Shown here one piece after another: positions 22,960 through 36,720 of a DNA stretch of 64,000 nucleotides. The notes beneath the pieces were generated by a model that did no database searches, was not told where the DNA came from, and saw nothing but the letters and a program-made list of their open reading frames with translations. How positions within the stretch are numbered: position 1 is the stretch's first letter; each line of letters starts with the position of its first letter. Made by a program: the position numbers and the translations under genes. Source of the DNA: Hermatobates lingyangjiaoensis (taxonomy: Eukaryota > Arthropoda > Insecta > Hemiptera > Hermatobatidae); the NCBI GenBank assembly GCA_026182355.1, contig JAPFBL010001617.1:6335001-6399000 (forward strand). The letters run 5' to 3'.

Positions 22960-23827
22960 ACCAATATGAGAGTTGAAGAAGAAGATGAGGAATACACTAA
23001 ATTTTTGATAAATATTGGTGAAGATAGAGTTGAAAAGAATGAAAATAAAGAGATCATTACTGTCCGAACACATGTTTATCCGTGGACATAATGTTGATTA
23101 GTGTATTGAATACATTTACTCTTCATTCGCCAACCCACAAATATTGTTCACAGAAAATTCTTTATAAGTTCCATTTAACGAGACACACAGTGAAATGAAG
23201 CATAGGTTTATTGAATAATTTCCAGGAGAAATTAAACAATATCTGTCATATAATTCGGTTGTGTAAGAACAGAACCCACACATTACCCTCAAGAATTTCT
23301 TGACTCACTGGAGTAGTCTGGATTGCTCCAACATAAGCTAGAACTCAAAAATGAAGCTCCTGTCATGTATATGTATGAGAAACATTGATCCACCGCGCTT
23401 ATGTAATGGAACAAGACTAATAACTGAGGAGCTTTATGATAATGTCATTATTTATAAAATTATCGCATCACGGTATTAAGGGGAAATAGTTTTAATTCCA
23501 AGATTGAAAATCGTTTTATCTGGAGAGAACAACACTCCCTTTTTAAAGATTCAATTTCCAATTCAGTTAACATTTGCCATGACTATTCATAAGTCTCAAG
23601 GAGCCAGTAACATGTAGCTCTTAGTATGGTTAACAGAAAGAAAACAGTAAAGTTTTTTTGAAAAATTCAAATTGTACAAAAAATGTAAATAAAGGACTGC
23701 CTTAAAAATATTATCATTATCTTCTTTATTATAAATTAATTTATTCAGAATTTATCTGCATTTATGTGAACATGATTTCATTAAAAAGGAAGGTGTTGGA
23801 TGACTCAACGGGTCACAGGTAGTCTAG
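22960..23827 (+). mobile_element. Second Helitron family: helicase remnant and 3' end
   Basis: An open start (VEEEDEEYTKFLINIGED) matches the Helitron helicase stretch between motifs IV and V. After several stops follow RLCNGTRLI, a VLIPR-like segment, and FPIQLTFAMTIHKSQGAS, the motif V region. The 3' end shows hairpin GACTC-AAC-GGGTC at 23,802-23,814 and CTAG at 23,824-23,827 followed by T, as expected for Helitron insertion at AT. Sequence differs from the 6 kb copy, so this is a separate family. Confidence 0.75.
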
Positions 23828-24369
23828 TATTATATGAATCCGTTGTGTGATATGCTAAAATAAGCGTGTTTATTGATAAATGGGTCAATCACTGTCTGTG
23901 TGGTCCTTTATATATGTAATGACCTTTATAAGTATACATAGATAAGTATCCCTCACTTCTATAATTTTAGGTATGATTTAACAAAATTCTTACCCAGGGT
24001 GATAGGGTCGAATACATATGCACGTACTGTGTGACCAAAGGTTTCTACCTCTTCTAGACAGAGAGAGATTCTTCGTATGATGTGAAATACATCTTCCATT
24101 CATAGTAGTTACTAAACAAATTTCTAACAGATGTTCTAAATTTATTTCCAAAATTTTCCTTTGATGATTCAGGTATTCTTTTAATTATAGTTGGAATAAA
24201 TTTTTTGAACTAAATTGACCCCGGCTGTTCTTGACATTCATTATCTGTTTTTTTCTTGATTTATTTGTCTCTGAATGCCATTTCATCTAATAAATATACA
24301 GGTCAAACTATTAATGTTTCACTATATTATTTTTTTTATATTTCTTCTTCCATAGAGGTCTTTTCATTT

Positions 24370-25320
24370 TGTAAAATAAAGACAAAAATGAATCTTTTTG
24401 ATATAAATGTCTAATTGGGAATTGTTTATTAGACGTTAATCCTGGAGGCATAGATCAATACATAGTGATTGATCCAGTTGATTCATTGATCCAGGTATCA
24501 CTATATACGCCGATTTCTGTATATGACACAAGCAATGGATACTTTTTCATTTGTTCTATCACAGCAGTAAGGATACTTTGGTAAAGCTAAAGTGATGATA
24601 AAGGTCCATCTTCTGCGAAATAATCCCTTACAACTAAACATTACCGTTGTTCTTTTAGTCAGTCGATCTATTTCAGGGCTCTTTTAATTTAATCTTTCAT
24701 CTAAAGAACCTCAAAGAGTATGCCCGTAACTTTGATAGTTTTAGGTTAACATTTTTCTCTTTCATGCAGATAAAAAGACCACATTTGAGGTCCTTTATAC
24801 CCAGATATTTCTTCCTTATCTATTTTCAACAATTTGGGGAGCTGCTGAATCATCTGAAAGGCATGACCAGTAAGCATACTCTGCACACCCTTGGGTTCCA
24901 CAGCCATTCTTACATAGAGTATTCAGTAGTTCATCCAGTATTACTGTTATCAATATCATAGTTTCTGGATTATTCCTCATATATATCTTAGTGTCATCAT
25001 CGAGTTCAAGGCATCTATCATGATCTCCTTTTACATAAATTAAGCCAAAGCGATTTTTTTATGATTTAAAAATATTTCTATTTTATCAGAAAAATATCCT
25101 AAATGTGTAAGAGAAAATGACAGGTTCAAGAATCAAGAAAAAAAGTAGATTAAAGTTGGTACCCGTTTGGTAATAAAGAACGAAAGATTACATTTCCCAT
25201 ACTTCAATATAACTCAAATACAATGAGCTTCATAAAAGCACCAAGAACTATATTTAACATTAAGTTTTGTTCAATGGTGCAACATGCAGTTTGATTAGTT
25301 GGACACTTCAACAAAAGATG
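24370..25320 (+). mobile_element. Diverged HINE-like fragment
   Basis: Blocks at 24,400-24,620 (ATAAATGTCTAATTGGGA, GATTGATCCAGTT, CACAGCAGTAAGGATAC) and at 25,180-25,310 (TTAAGTTTTGTTCAATGGTG) follow the family order, but both ends are missing and divergence is high. Confidence 0.45.
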
Positions 25321-26689
25321 ATACTCTTTTTCAAAATCACATAGTCGGATAGGGCAATACATAACATTTTATGAATTAAGAAAATATTTTCTTACTCTAA
25401 AACTAGTTGAATTTGATTACATTGACATAGAAATGTTTTATCATCAGAATCAGAAAAAGATTGTTATTTAAATAACGTAAAATTATATAAACAACGTTAG
25501 ATTATAATTAATGGACACTGCAACTTGATTAATAATTAATTTAATGAACAATAGTTAATTAACAAAGGGTTAATAAGATATGTAAAAAGAATAAAATTCA
25601 TAAAAAACAAGAAAGGCAAACTCAAGCCACCATATATATATATATATATATATATTATGTTTACTAACATATGATGGATGGATTTTTATGGAAAGTGTCG
25701 TATCAATCTACATCTTAATTTCTTTAAAAAACTTAATGCCAGATTTATAGTTCTTGGTGTGTTTAAGGACTTCATTGTCTTTTTTGTAATTACTGAGACA
25801 TAGAAAGGTGCTTGCTTTTTCGTTATTTATGTCAAATCGGTTACAAATTTTAATCCGCTTTTCTGGTGATTCAAGAAAACTAAAATTTCTGATTACGTAC
25901 TGTCTTACTAAAAATATTTCATGAACTTAAAATATTGGGAGAGTTATATGTATTACACTAAAAATGACAACTATTAAGTTAAATCTGGAGTAAGATGAGA
26001 TATTTTATGTAACTAAGCATCAACATAAGGCACGACATGCTTATCAGAAGCTCCAATCAACAGAATCAACTCTGTTAACCAAAATTTAGTTTACAAAATA
26101 AAAAAACCTGTGTTCCACTAAACTTTACTGCCACAAATTATCGAATTTCATCTTAAACACTGCAATTTCAGATATTTTGCAATGCGCCTATCATGTAAAT
26201 ATGTGATATTTACGCTTGTAAACTTTTTGATATATAATAATATAATAAATAATTATATTAACAATAATATAATAAATAATGTAAATAAATAATAACATTA
26301 TATTATAATATATAATACAATAAATAATATAATATAATTATATAATAAATATATAAGTTTACGCTTGTAAACTTTTTGATAAAAGCATATCAAACTTATA
26401 GGAAATCAATTTAATGACTCTTCATTTTAATTCATTTTTGATTTTATCCATTTTGTCAGTTATAAGAGAAATGGAGTTTTTGTTCTGTAACAATATGACA
26501 TGTTATAGCACATGGACATTTCATTTGTCATTTTTTGAGTAATATTTTCTCTAGCAATATTCTAAAATTAATGTTTAACATACAATTACATATCAGTACA
26601 ATACAATTACAATTATTCATATTAAATACATACATAATAATAATTTAAAGTTTGTTAATAATACTTATCAACAGAATATTCCAATTAGT

Positions 26690-26955
26690 AACAGTTTTGG
26701 CAGAATGAATCGAGCAATCCGTCTTCAGGAGAAAAGAGAAAGGGAGACCAGCATGTCGTAGGCGCAAAAGCAAATAACTCGTATTGTGTCCAGTTTGTTA
26801 AGTCCGTTTATTAAGTGAATATATAGAGTTGGGTTTTTGACTCTGACGAAGCCCACTTGTTATGGTTGAAAGATCTTAGTCTTGTTTTCCCATTCCATAT
26901 TGTGGTTTGATCATTGATTGTTATTTCACGTGTTTATGTGAAATCCTCTTTTATA
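26690..26955 (+). repeat. Solo Penelope-like terminal repeat with hammerhead-like core
   Basis: Positions 26,829-26,950 closely match the 3' terminal repeat of the Penelope-like element at 60,650-60,770 (GTTGGGTTTTTGACTCTGAC, TTGAAAGATCTTAGTC, TTATTTCACGTGTTTATGTG). No coding sequence is attached. CTGACGA is at 26,843-26,849 and GAAA at 26,868-26,871 around a weak stem. Confidence 0.65.
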
Positions 26956-27299
26956 TACCTATATGTTATTTATACACTCACACTGACCCTTTTCTTCTTA
27001 GTAATTTTACCACAAAAACTATACAACTCATTCTCTTTTGAAGACCTATTTTCTTATCCAATTTCATTGTAATCAGCAAAATGGTGTACCCAGTATCTTG
27101 ATAATAAGTTTTTTGAGTGAGTGATATGACATAATCTTTACATTTTTGCGTAAAACTGAGCTTTTCCTTTATTGGAAAATATTTAAACTTCTTTGTTATG
27201 CTATAATTAGTTTCATAATAAATGCAAAAATTCATGAGAGTTAGCAGTTTAGGAACAAATAAAGGTGTCCAAAAATACATAAGGGCAATAAAGTAGATT

Positions 27300-27610
27300 T
27301 CCCAAGAGGGAGTATTACCTAAAAACTATTCAACTCATCTCCACTATGAGGGCTTTTGTTGAGTGTAATATAAAATTATCCATCAAACGGTGGACCCGTT
27401 TGTTCTCAAATTTTTTGGATACTCAACCACATACCCAGGCGTCTACTCACGCACGGACACACAGAAACACACACACACAAAGAAATAATATCAAAAAACC
27501 TTAAACAACTGACTCGAGGAGACCAAACGTGTAAATCTGTAAAAATCTTTTGATATCAAACTTTTTTATCATTACTATACTTTTACATATAGTAAAGTGA
27601 ATATAGTAAA
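27300..27610 (+). mobile_element. Diverged HINE-like 3' end
   Basis: CA-rich tract at 27,460-27,480, then CTGTAAAAATCTT, then ATCATTACTATAC with a TTTACATATAGTAAAGTG hairpin near 27,580-27,602, in the family order. Confidence 0.5.
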
Positions 27611-28599
27611 ATAATTTTGCATTCAATTTCACTTTTAGTAATTTGTATTTCGAATGAATACCTTCACTTAGAGATGCCACGTGTCCCTCATTTACATATC
27701 CACAGAAACTATGTTATTTTTGTAGCAATGGTTAAGTAAAAATTATAAAAAAGGAAGCGAGAAAAACACGAAATACAAATTAATCTTATTTCTTCTTTAT
27801 TTAGATATTTTTCAAATGAAATCATTTTCTTTCATTCTGAGTTATATTCTGAGTTAATCTAAAATTCAAAAAATACACATGAGAACTTCTATTGCTTTTA
27901 GATTGAGATGCTACAATCATCGAATTATTAAGAGGAAGCGAGTGGAAGGGCAGATGGTGTTGAACTAAATATTTATCCACGAGCAAAGTGCTTGAGATTC
28001 AGATTTTCTTCTTACGTAATTGAATAGCTCAGAGGAATTTTACTTTAATTATATTATTCGATTCTTTCTTATTTTCCACTATAAAACGATAATATATTTA
28101 AGCATATTCTCCATATTTTTGAAAGATATAGTTTTTTTAACGCCAATATTTGAAGACATTTGTTTTTTTCGTTGTTTTAGTAAGGGGAAGTATAGCTCAT
28201 CGATTATCACTCACTCTGGATGAGCAACGATCTCCTATAATATCTATGATCACGATGATCATAATTCATGATCACGAACATAGTAGTTCCTTTTCTTAAT
28301 AATGCTTACAGCCTGGTTCTTGGCGTGTATCTGGCACTTAGTGCAGGAACCCTATCCTCTAACCATGGAAAGGTACGTAATTTAAGACGTAGAGATGATA
28401 TCAATTTCCATAGCAAATTTCTTTAGAAAAAAGTTGTGCTCTCTATCTCTAAGTTATTTTATAACACTGAGATAGAAACAAATTAACTTTTTTAAGTTTC
28501 CACTTAGATATATTTAGTTAAAATGACACATTCAAAAAGCACAACTGATCTCACAACTTTTCGATATCTGTTTTTATTAAACTACTATAATTAATTATT

Positions 28600-29250
28600 A
28601 CTTTACTGTAAGTAAAATATAGTGATTGTGAAAAAATTTCAAGTTGAGATTTTGACGGCATTACATGTTTTGAGGTCCCCAAAGTCGTTTCAAGACGTTT
28701 TTTCGATGAGATCTGTGTATGTCGTGTGTGTGTGTGTGCGTGGGTGGAGGTTTATCCAAAAGCTTGTGTATAAGCTACAGTTCAGAATCTTCTATGGATC
28801 AAATTGATATTTTACAAAAAAATGGGATGGGCATGATGGGAATTACTTTCTTGGTCAAAATGTGTATTTGACATATTTTTCCTCCTAAACTATTTACTCT
28901 AGAGTCTTCAAATTTTCGTATTATCTTGGAAACAACATAAACAATAACTGAAAAAATCCTCAGATTTTTTAAGCTGAAGAAATATTTTTTTTTCAATAAA
29001 ATGTAAAAATTTTGATTTATGATTCAATGTGATAGCTCCTGAGGGCTATGCAAGCCATCGTGTTTGAGAGATCAAAATGAAATCATGCCTAGGAATAGAG
29101 CATTATGTGACGAATGAATTAAGATATTTATTTCGAAAATTACATTAATCACAGAGGCTTAAAACATGTTCTGTTTTCACAAAATGACTTTTTGACTCTA
29201 AAGGGCTCAATAGAGAACAATGAAATTTTGCCAGAAAATTGAATTAAAAA
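28600..29250 (-). mobile_element. HINE-like element, 3' half
   Basis: Starts at the hairpin TTACTTTACTGTAAGTAAAA, then a GTGATTGTGAAAAAATTTCA block, ATTACATGTTTTGAGGTCCC and a GTGTGTGTGT microsatellite at 28,719-28,740: the reverse complement of the family 3' part. It abuts a reverse transcriptase remnant at 29,255. Confidence 0.65.
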
Positions 29251-29254
29251 ATTA

Positions 29255-30095
29255 GCAATTTATAACAAAAAATTCGTAAAAACGGTGCCTCTCTTTCTCG
29301 TAATGACTGTTATTTCTGTTTTATTGGTAGCCAAAGTTAGACCATGGTCTACTATCCAATTATCGACTCGTCTCATAACCTGATTTAACTTTAGCTCAGC
29401 AAGGGACTCATTCCTCGCTATGGTGATCAATATGATGTCATCAGCGTAGTCCACTATATGAATACCATCAGACATTTGTATCCTTAACACACCATCATAA
29501 AAGATGTCCAAAGAATTGGTCCTAGAATAGACCCCTGTGGAGCCCCAGCACTGAGAGCCCGCTTCATTTTCCCTCTGGTGGTGTTATATATTAGTACTCG
29601 GTCTTCTAAGTAACTACAGATAATTGGGCACCCTAAATTTTCTTCTCAAAGCATGTAAAGAAGATCCCATCGCATGGAGTTAAAGGTATTTTTAACGTCC
29701 AGGGTTACCATGACACATACTGGTCTAGAGAAATGATTCCCCTGGCCAGTAACACACTAACACACACTAAACTAAACTAAACACACCAATCAGCACGAGG
29801 TTTGCTCTTTTCCACTCAGAGTGGAAGTAACCACACACGTGGTTACTTCCTCGAGAAGTATGCGAGGAGCACACGTGGCCACCTGCACATACACCTCTGC
29901 AGGGATACCATCTGGGCCGGGGCATTTTCGCTTTTTCAGACGGGCCACTGTTTCCTCCAATTCTTCTACTGTGAAAGGTATCTGCTCTGCTTGAAAACAA
30001 TTATGCTCATCATCTTCCCCACTCTGGAATTCAACCTGACTATGGGTGGGAAATAACGTGCTTAGCTCTCGTTCCTATCTCTCTTTCCATATCCT
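29255..30095 (-). pseudogene. R1/LOA-like non-LTR reverse transcriptase remnant
   Basis: In order on the minus strand, across frameshifts: VARLKKRKCPGPDGIPAEVY-like finger motif (about 29,880-29,960, in a shifted frame), VTLDVKNTFNSMRWDLL (about 29,650-29,715) with the first catalytic Asp, GAPQGSILGPILW (about 29,515-29,555), then VDYADDIILITIA (about 29,430) with the YADD box, and LATNKTEITVITRKR near 29,290. These are the consecutive conserved blocks of R1/Jockey-group reverse transcriptases. Frameshifts near 29,520, 29,640 and 29,760 inactivate it; endonuclease and RNase H-like parts are absent. The lower end abuts a HINE-like copy. Confidence 0.8.
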
Positions 30096-30106
30096 AAGGG
30101 TTATTA

Positions 30107-30108
30107 AT

Positions 30109-30140
<32 letters not shown>

Positions 30141-30143
30141 ACA
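30107..30143 (+). repeat. (TAA)n microsatellite
   Basis: Uninterrupted TAA/ATA triplets after TTATTAATAATAATT. Confidence 0.85.
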
Positions 30144-30460
30144 ATGTTTATATTCCAGAAATATCCCATTCTATTGTGTATCGTTATAATATAATATAAT
30201 ATATATAATATTTTTAATTTGTGCAATAAATGACTTTTTCTTATGAATTCTGTGAGCTTATATCATGGCCGAAGAATATGGATTGGATTTCATTTCTCAG
30301 TATCGAACAGCTCAAATAAGCTAAATAAGAGATATCTTTCAAAGACAAATGCAGCTGAGCCTAGTGACCAGGTTGCTTCTCTGGCAGTCCAACGTGAAAA
30401 AGCAGATATGCCAGAATATACTGCCTTAGCTGGCTAGGAGTAGCTAATTGTGAATCTAGA

Positions 30461-30560
30461 CCAGGACAACCCAACACCTGGTATCTGAACTCCAGGACGT
30501 CTCAACACCTGGTAACTTAACTGCAGGACAACTCAACACCTGGTAACTCCAGGACAACTC
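30461..30560 (+). repeat. Minisatellite, about 25-32-bp units
   Basis: Four imperfect units built on CCAGGACAACTCAACACCTG followed by GTAACT, varying by short insertions. It is bounded by unrelated AT-rich DNA. The flanking 30.25-30.45 and 30.6-30.86 kb stretches are less AT-rich but I cannot assign them. Confidence 0.7.
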
Positions 30561-33348
30561 AACGACAAGATAACATCGAAGCAATCCAAGCAATGCTTAG
30601 ATACCATTAACTGATATCCACCACCACAAATTACTCACTCTGAACGTCACGTTCATTTTCCATCACACTTCAAAGATTAACCTCTTCGCTGGGAAAGATG
30701 TGATGTAGTGGCAAAACTGACGAAGACCAGTGATCTTTCACTGTGTTCCCGCCATCTTTCAATTTGATTCTCTCTTCGCTCGACTTCTTTTGCCCCGGCT
30801 CGCATCTTTGCGGGTTTTTCACCATCGATCTAGCTCGATCATGATTTTTAGTATTGTATGTATTCATCCCTCAGTAGTGTATATTAAATTGTATAATGTG
30901 TAGGCTTATTTAACAATGTGGTATTAAAATACATCATATTCTAAATATTGTATCCTGTATCATATCATTTAAATACATATAAGAGCCTACGCACACTTTT
31001 ATAGTATATGTAAAATTAAAGGTAGTGCATATAGACAAACAATTTTATCTTACTTGACTTACATATATTCTACTATAAAACCAAAACGTGTAATAAGAAT
31101 ACCTAAAAACTGCATATAATTGTGAAATAAAATGAAAAATATACAATAACGAAAATGCGATTTATGTTTTTCACGATGTGAGCATAATTTTATGTTCAGA
31201 TTTTTCTCTAATAAGTGAGTTTATTAATAGTAGGATTATTAATAATGTTTCTTGTTTTGTAAAATACAGAAAAATTGAATCACTATGCGAAAAAATCATG
31301 TGGACACATTAATGTAATTTTTTTAGGGCAATAAATTTTGACATAAAATTAATAAAATGAAAGAAATAAAAAAAATTAACCAAATATTTAGATTCTACAT
31401 TTAACCGTACAAAGGAAGCCAAGTTCAAGAGAGTATTGCAATAATTTAAAAAAAAAAAAATGCTGAGCTTTTGATGAAAATTCTGTTCAGAAAAGTAGTA
31501 TGAAAAATAATGGTGAATATATAGTATTAGAGGAGGAGACTATGCCTTGCTAAGTCTGATAATGCTTTATAATAGCATATCAGTGTAATTCATGATATAA
31601 GCTGTTAGTTTACGGTTAAGCGTTTTCATTAGCATTTTATCATTCACGAGTTCTTTGGGCGCCTCAAACTTACATCCTTCCGTTGATTATCTTATCTTTT
31701 TTGTTATCTCAACAACCATGTCTACTTCTCCAATATTGTTATAAGATTATAGGGTTTCAAACTATTAATAATTCTGGGAGCTCAGCAATATGTGCGTAAA
31801 CGCATTTCATCTCCTTATTAAAAAAAAAACTTTAAATAATACTTTTTAAATAAATAATAATATTTTAAACTATAAATAAATAAACAATAGATAACATTGT
31901 GGAATCAGTGTTGTCTATATAGTTAATTTTATTTTTAATTTAAAATCTATAAAGACTTTACGAGGTATAACGGACATTATTACAACTAATTCTAATATTA
32001 CTAAACTCAGTGGAACTAACCCATTAACTATATATAATTATCTTATAATATATTTCCCTTCTTCTCTGAAGTATTTCTCTATAAAATAAGAGTGTTTACT
32101 CTGCACTTTCGTTTTTCTATCGTCAAAGCTTTAATGAATATTAGTTCTGTTATATTTAAGTTTAAATGGGCACTTTGCAACTTCAAGAAAATTAATTGGA
32201 ATATTAGTCTACTGTATTTTACTGTAACCCAATACATCGGTTGGCAATTACTATGCAAAACGACATTCCTTCTTAAAAATAGATTTTGCATTCATGTAAA
32301 ATGTTTCAAATAAACCATTTTCTCATACAAAGGCTTGTCTTTAAAGTACTTATTATTTCTTTAACGTCAACTAATAATATAAATTATACGAAAAAATAAA
32401 TAATAACAATAATTTAAATATTTCTTAAGTTTAAGTTTGACTGAATTGAAAAATCAATAGGTTAAAATTATGATTTTATGCTTCTTAGTAAATTGGTAAA
32501 ATACCAAGATTTTGACATTATTTTACAGTTTTAATGAAAAATATTTTATATATCAGATAAGTGATATTTCAATTCTAATATGATTTGATAATTCACATTT
32601 GATGACAATTCTAATTTTAGACAGTAGAAAATCGGTATAAAGTGACTATCACTTGAATAAGAACAGTTGATTTAGAACTGTTGCATTGTTATGAAATCTC
32701 TCAATCCAATTGCTTACTCAGCATTTCAATGAATTCTAATAGGCTAACAAGGAAGAAATCAATAGATTATTCCATGGCTTCCCAGGAAGTATGTATCATA
32801 GCAAGTCATCATCTGAAAATATCAATACAACTTGCTGGTAGTATGCCAATAATTCCAAATTTCAAAGATATCGATTTAATAAGAGTTTGTAAAAGCTAAG
32901 GAAACATACAAACGGAGTAGGGCATCAGAATCATTATTATGACTGTGATGGTGTGACACCATAGTGCCTAGGTCATGTGTCCTAATATAGTATCTCGAGT
33001 CCTTGGTTGCCAGTAGAAATGAATATTTCCTTAAGGACTAAAGGTGAAAAGATGGGGAGAAAATGTTTTGAAATTCTGCTTCGTAATCATAACGCTGCAA
33101 TATTGTTGGAAACCTATCATCCTTTGTATTGGAAGTGTAAATATGGAAGATGAAAAAAATAGACTCTCTCATAGAACCATTGTTGAATGGATCAAAAATA
33201 ACTATTGACTTAACGGTTCAAAAAGGTAACTATTGAAAAATAAAGCATTCTTATACCGTGATTCTTGAATGTAGGAATGTTCGAAATAAATTGTCGTCCA
33301 AACAAGTAGAGACAGTTGGAACGTCATAATTGTACTTTTTGTGTAATA

Positions 33349-34039
33349 CAGTAATCCCTCGCTAGTTCGCGGTTCAGTTTTCGCGGGGTCTTAAAATGTT
33401 CAATTAAAAATGAAAAATATAAAAAAATATTCAACTGTAAATGCAGTAAAAAAAATACAACACGCAATGAAAAAGTACAGTAGATAGCATTAGAGAAGAA
33501 AATATGCAGGATTCTTCTTGTACAATCGAGAAAGGTATCAAACAACCAGTGACTTGCTGGGTCAAAATATATTCTACAGTAGTAAATTAAAGACTAATCA
33601 AAGCTATTAAAAAATATTCAATAAAGACTAAAAATTAATGAAAAATATTAAAACATATTCAATTGTAACAAGAGAATAATAAAAATATCAAAAAATAGGC
33701 CTTTTCATCTAGAAATTAAAATAAAGGATAGTTAAGAATTTTTTTATTTTATTTACTTGCATTATTATTTACTGTACAATACATTAAGGGTATAATTTTC
33801 TCTCTCTTTCTCTCTTATAGTCGGTAAAGACGTAATTCTTTTTTATAAATTATTTCTTCTTTTTTCATTTTTATTTACAACACAGGGCAGTATTCAGTAA
33901 GGTCAGGATTCTCTCTCTGTTGGAAAGATCTTTGTTTGAGCTTTAGAGGCTTTTATAAAGGCGCGTCCATTATTCGCGGATTTTCGCTTTTCGCGGGCGT
34001 CTTCGGTCCCCATTATCCGCGAAAAGTGAGGGATTACTG
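33349..34039. mobile_element. TA-target MITE, pogo/Tigger-like ends
   Basis: 691 bp. The left end is CAGTAATCCCTCGCTAGTTC and the right end, read inward, is CAGTAATCCCTCACTTTTCG; both are followed by CGCGG-rich subterminal sequence. It is flanked by TA at 33,347-33,348 and 34,040-34,041. Ends of this form with a TA duplication are typical of Tc1/mariner-pogo nonautonomous elements. The interior is AT-rich with no transposase. Confidence 0.8.
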
Positions 34040-34314
34040 TATTTTCTTTTCCAATATTTATAATATTTTTATTAGACAATAATACATATTCGAATTTATT
34101 CTATTTGAAATTTAATTTTCAAGAATCACAAGAAGTTCTGGTTTCGGCATAAAGTACGATAAAAAAACCTATCCCAATTATTAACCCCAAAAAATAAAGT
34201 TGTTTAGCACACCAAAAACTATATCTCTGTCAAATATTATTAGGATTACAAACAGATTGACCTAAAAATGATTGAGAAACCCAATCACACGTTGAGATAT
34301 ATCATCAAATAAGG

Positions 34315-34823
34315 CCGTGGTTTCCAACCTGTGGGGCGCGCCCCCCTTGCACCTGAAGTGCAAGCACTTCATAAATAGAAAAATTACTTAGTTACTAAGT
34401 AATTTTTCTAAATACAATTATAAATTATTTCAAATGCTACTTTATTAAGTTTTTATTTTATTACGTTTTGCGACATCATACTTGTGTGAATCAGGATTTA
34501 GTTCAGTTGCTGTTCTCAAAACAAAATACCGTTCTCGCTTAGTAATAGAAAAGGAATTACGGGTCTCAATTTCATCACATTCTCCAAGATTTGAGAAACT
34601 CTGCTCAGAGAAGCAAGCGCAACCATCACACTAGTAAAGGTAAGCCTACACATTCAATCATACATATGAGTACATAATTATGTATTGTATCATTTTTTAT
34701 CTCTGACTTGTGCCGACTATGACAGTAAATAGCAATATTTAAACCAGAGTGGAGGGGGGGGGGCACTGGGAACTTATTATTTAATGAAGGGGGGCGAGAA
34801 TTCGAAAAGGTTTGAAACCACTG
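34315..34823. mobile_element. hAT MITE with exact 8-bp target duplication
   Basis: 509 bp. The left end is CCGTGGTTTCCAACCTGTGG and the right end, read inward, is CAGTGGTTTCAAACCTTTTC. The exact 8-bp duplication AAATAAGG is at 34,307-34,314 and 34,824-34,831. G-rich runs sit inside both ends. No coding capacity. Confidence 0.85.
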
Positions 34824-35399
34824 AAATAAGGTGTCATTGGATCTGGAACAGCATAAATTATTCAAAACTTTCAAAAAATGCTTTTCCATCATCACTATAC
34901 TTTCTAGATACCATTTATTTTTCTCCAAAATTTCTGAAAGCTTTAATGTTAAAGTTAAAATTGAACTGATAATACCAATAACTGGAAAAAATATATATCA
35001 GATTTATATTCAAATCTGATATATATAACCTTAGTATTTAACGCAATGTAGTAAAATATAAAAGAGATATTCAGCCAGTCTTAATTCATCTTAATTCAGT
35101 CTTAATTAAGCCATCTCTTAATTCAGCCAGTGTTTACACTATGGACAGAAAATAATTATGAAATAAATACAGACCTATCAATTTTGGTGAGTTGTATTCA
35201 ACAAAAAATGATTCTATATAGTCCAAATTAATTTTAGATAAACATTTTTAAATAGATAATTTTATGTAAAGTAAAATTATCTCTTACATAGTTTATCTGA
35301 CCTACATTGAATATGTAAGACAATGTTCCCCATTTACATTACATTTCAAATTAAAAATTATTTTAAAACAATTTGTCTTAGGTGATTCTGATATTTTTC

Positions 35400-35776
35400 A
35401 GACAATATAGGAATACTTTCAAGTTTTCAATAGAAAAATTTGCTTAAATATTCAATGTAGAAGGAGGTCAGGTAAACTATGTAAGAGATCAATCGTCTAT
35501 TGGAACAGAAGTTCTCCTGAAACAGGTTATTTCGTAACACGAAATCAGCACTTTTGCTTTTAAAAATTTTATTACTGTTGTACTTATACTAATGATATAA
35601 ATTACATATTTATAATATATATAGTTATACTACCTCTATAAATGAAAGACTAATGAACATCTCCCATTTAGACATTTATATTATGCCTAAATGAGAATTC
35701 ATATATTATATGCCCAAGAAGTATGATATTATGTTTACTTATAGTAAAGTTGAGTTTAGGCCACTCCAGATTTCTT
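35400..35776 (-). mobile_element. HINE-like element, 5' part
   Basis: Ends at 35,740-35,775 in TATAGTAAAGTTGAGTTTAGGCCACTCCAG, given here only as the family 5' end in reverse; internal TTCAATGTAGAAGGAGGT is also present. It abuts a plus-strand 3' part at 35,777, so the pair forms an inverted composite. Confidence 0.65.
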
Positions 35777-36550
35777 CAGTAGATAACTCAAAAAATTGTT
35801 GAGTCAATGTAAACAATGTAAATAAATGTAAACAAATACGACAAGTATAACAAGTAAACCATTAGCCCAGGTTGAATATTCAATTTATTTTTAACTTTAT
35901 TGTTCTTTGTTGCAATTGAAATTTCATGAACTTTTTTAAAATAAATTCTTCATTTTATTTTCAATTTTTTGGCAAATATAATGGTTGTTTTCTTTTGAGT
36001 AGTTAGGCGTAAAAAAAAACATTTTCTATAAACAGAAAAAGTACTCTCACAGCCATTTGGTGAATGTAATTTGGAAAAAAATTATCTCAACTCATTCTTC
36101 ACATAATGTTCTGAATTATAAGTCGAAATTTTTACACTTTATTGAAAAAAAAATATTTCCCGTTATTATAAAAATCTGAGGTTTTTTTTCCTTTATTGCT
36201 TTAGTTGCGTCAAAGATAATGCCGAAATTTCAAGACTCTAGAATTAGTAGTTTAGGAGAAAAAAAATGCAGTCTGAAAACAGGTTTTTAGCAAAAAAAGT
36301 GAGTTTTCCATCATTCATAATTGCACCCAAACAATAGTAGCGTACAGTAGTAGCGTAGACAGTAGCGTGACCACACACCTTGGATATATACTCGTAATCA
36401 CTCACCCACACACACACAGACACACACACCACAGACATCATCGAAAAAGCTTCATAAAATGACTTCTGGGACCTCAAAACATGTAATTCCGTCAAAATCT
36501 CGAGATCGAATTTTTACATGATCACTTACTTTACTTAGGTATAGTAAAGT
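35777..36550 (+). mobile_element. HINE-like element, 3' part with hairpin end
   Basis: Begins in the GTCAATGTAAACAATGTAAA block and includes the CACCCACACACACACAGAC microsatellite (36,411-36,440) and ATGTAATTCCGTCAAAATC. It ends with ACTTTACTTAGGTATAGTAAAGT; two extra bases lie in the hairpin loop. A lone reverse 5' end follows at 36,735-36,775. Confidence 0.65.
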
Positions 36551-36675
36551 AATAAAAAAAATTTATGGATTTAGACGCGAATTAGAGTCTTCAGTTCTAA
36601 CTGGAGTTACTTCTAAAATTATTACATAACATTAATACAATTTGGGTATAATTGATAGATTTCAGAAAACCATAT

Positions 36676-36720
36676 TATTATTATCACATCAAAATAATAA
36701 TAAGTAATTATTTTGATGTG
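36676..36720. repeat. 17-bp-arm hairpin
   Basis: TTATCACATCAAAATAA and its exact reverse complement are separated by about 10 bp. It lies between a plus-strand HINE-like 3' end (36,550) and a lone reverse 5' end (36,735-36,775). Confidence 0.7.

Noticed and set aside
26978..27280. 100-residue minus-strand ORF
   Set aside because: Composition is that of AT-rich noncoding DNA; no motif, and no supporting splice sites.
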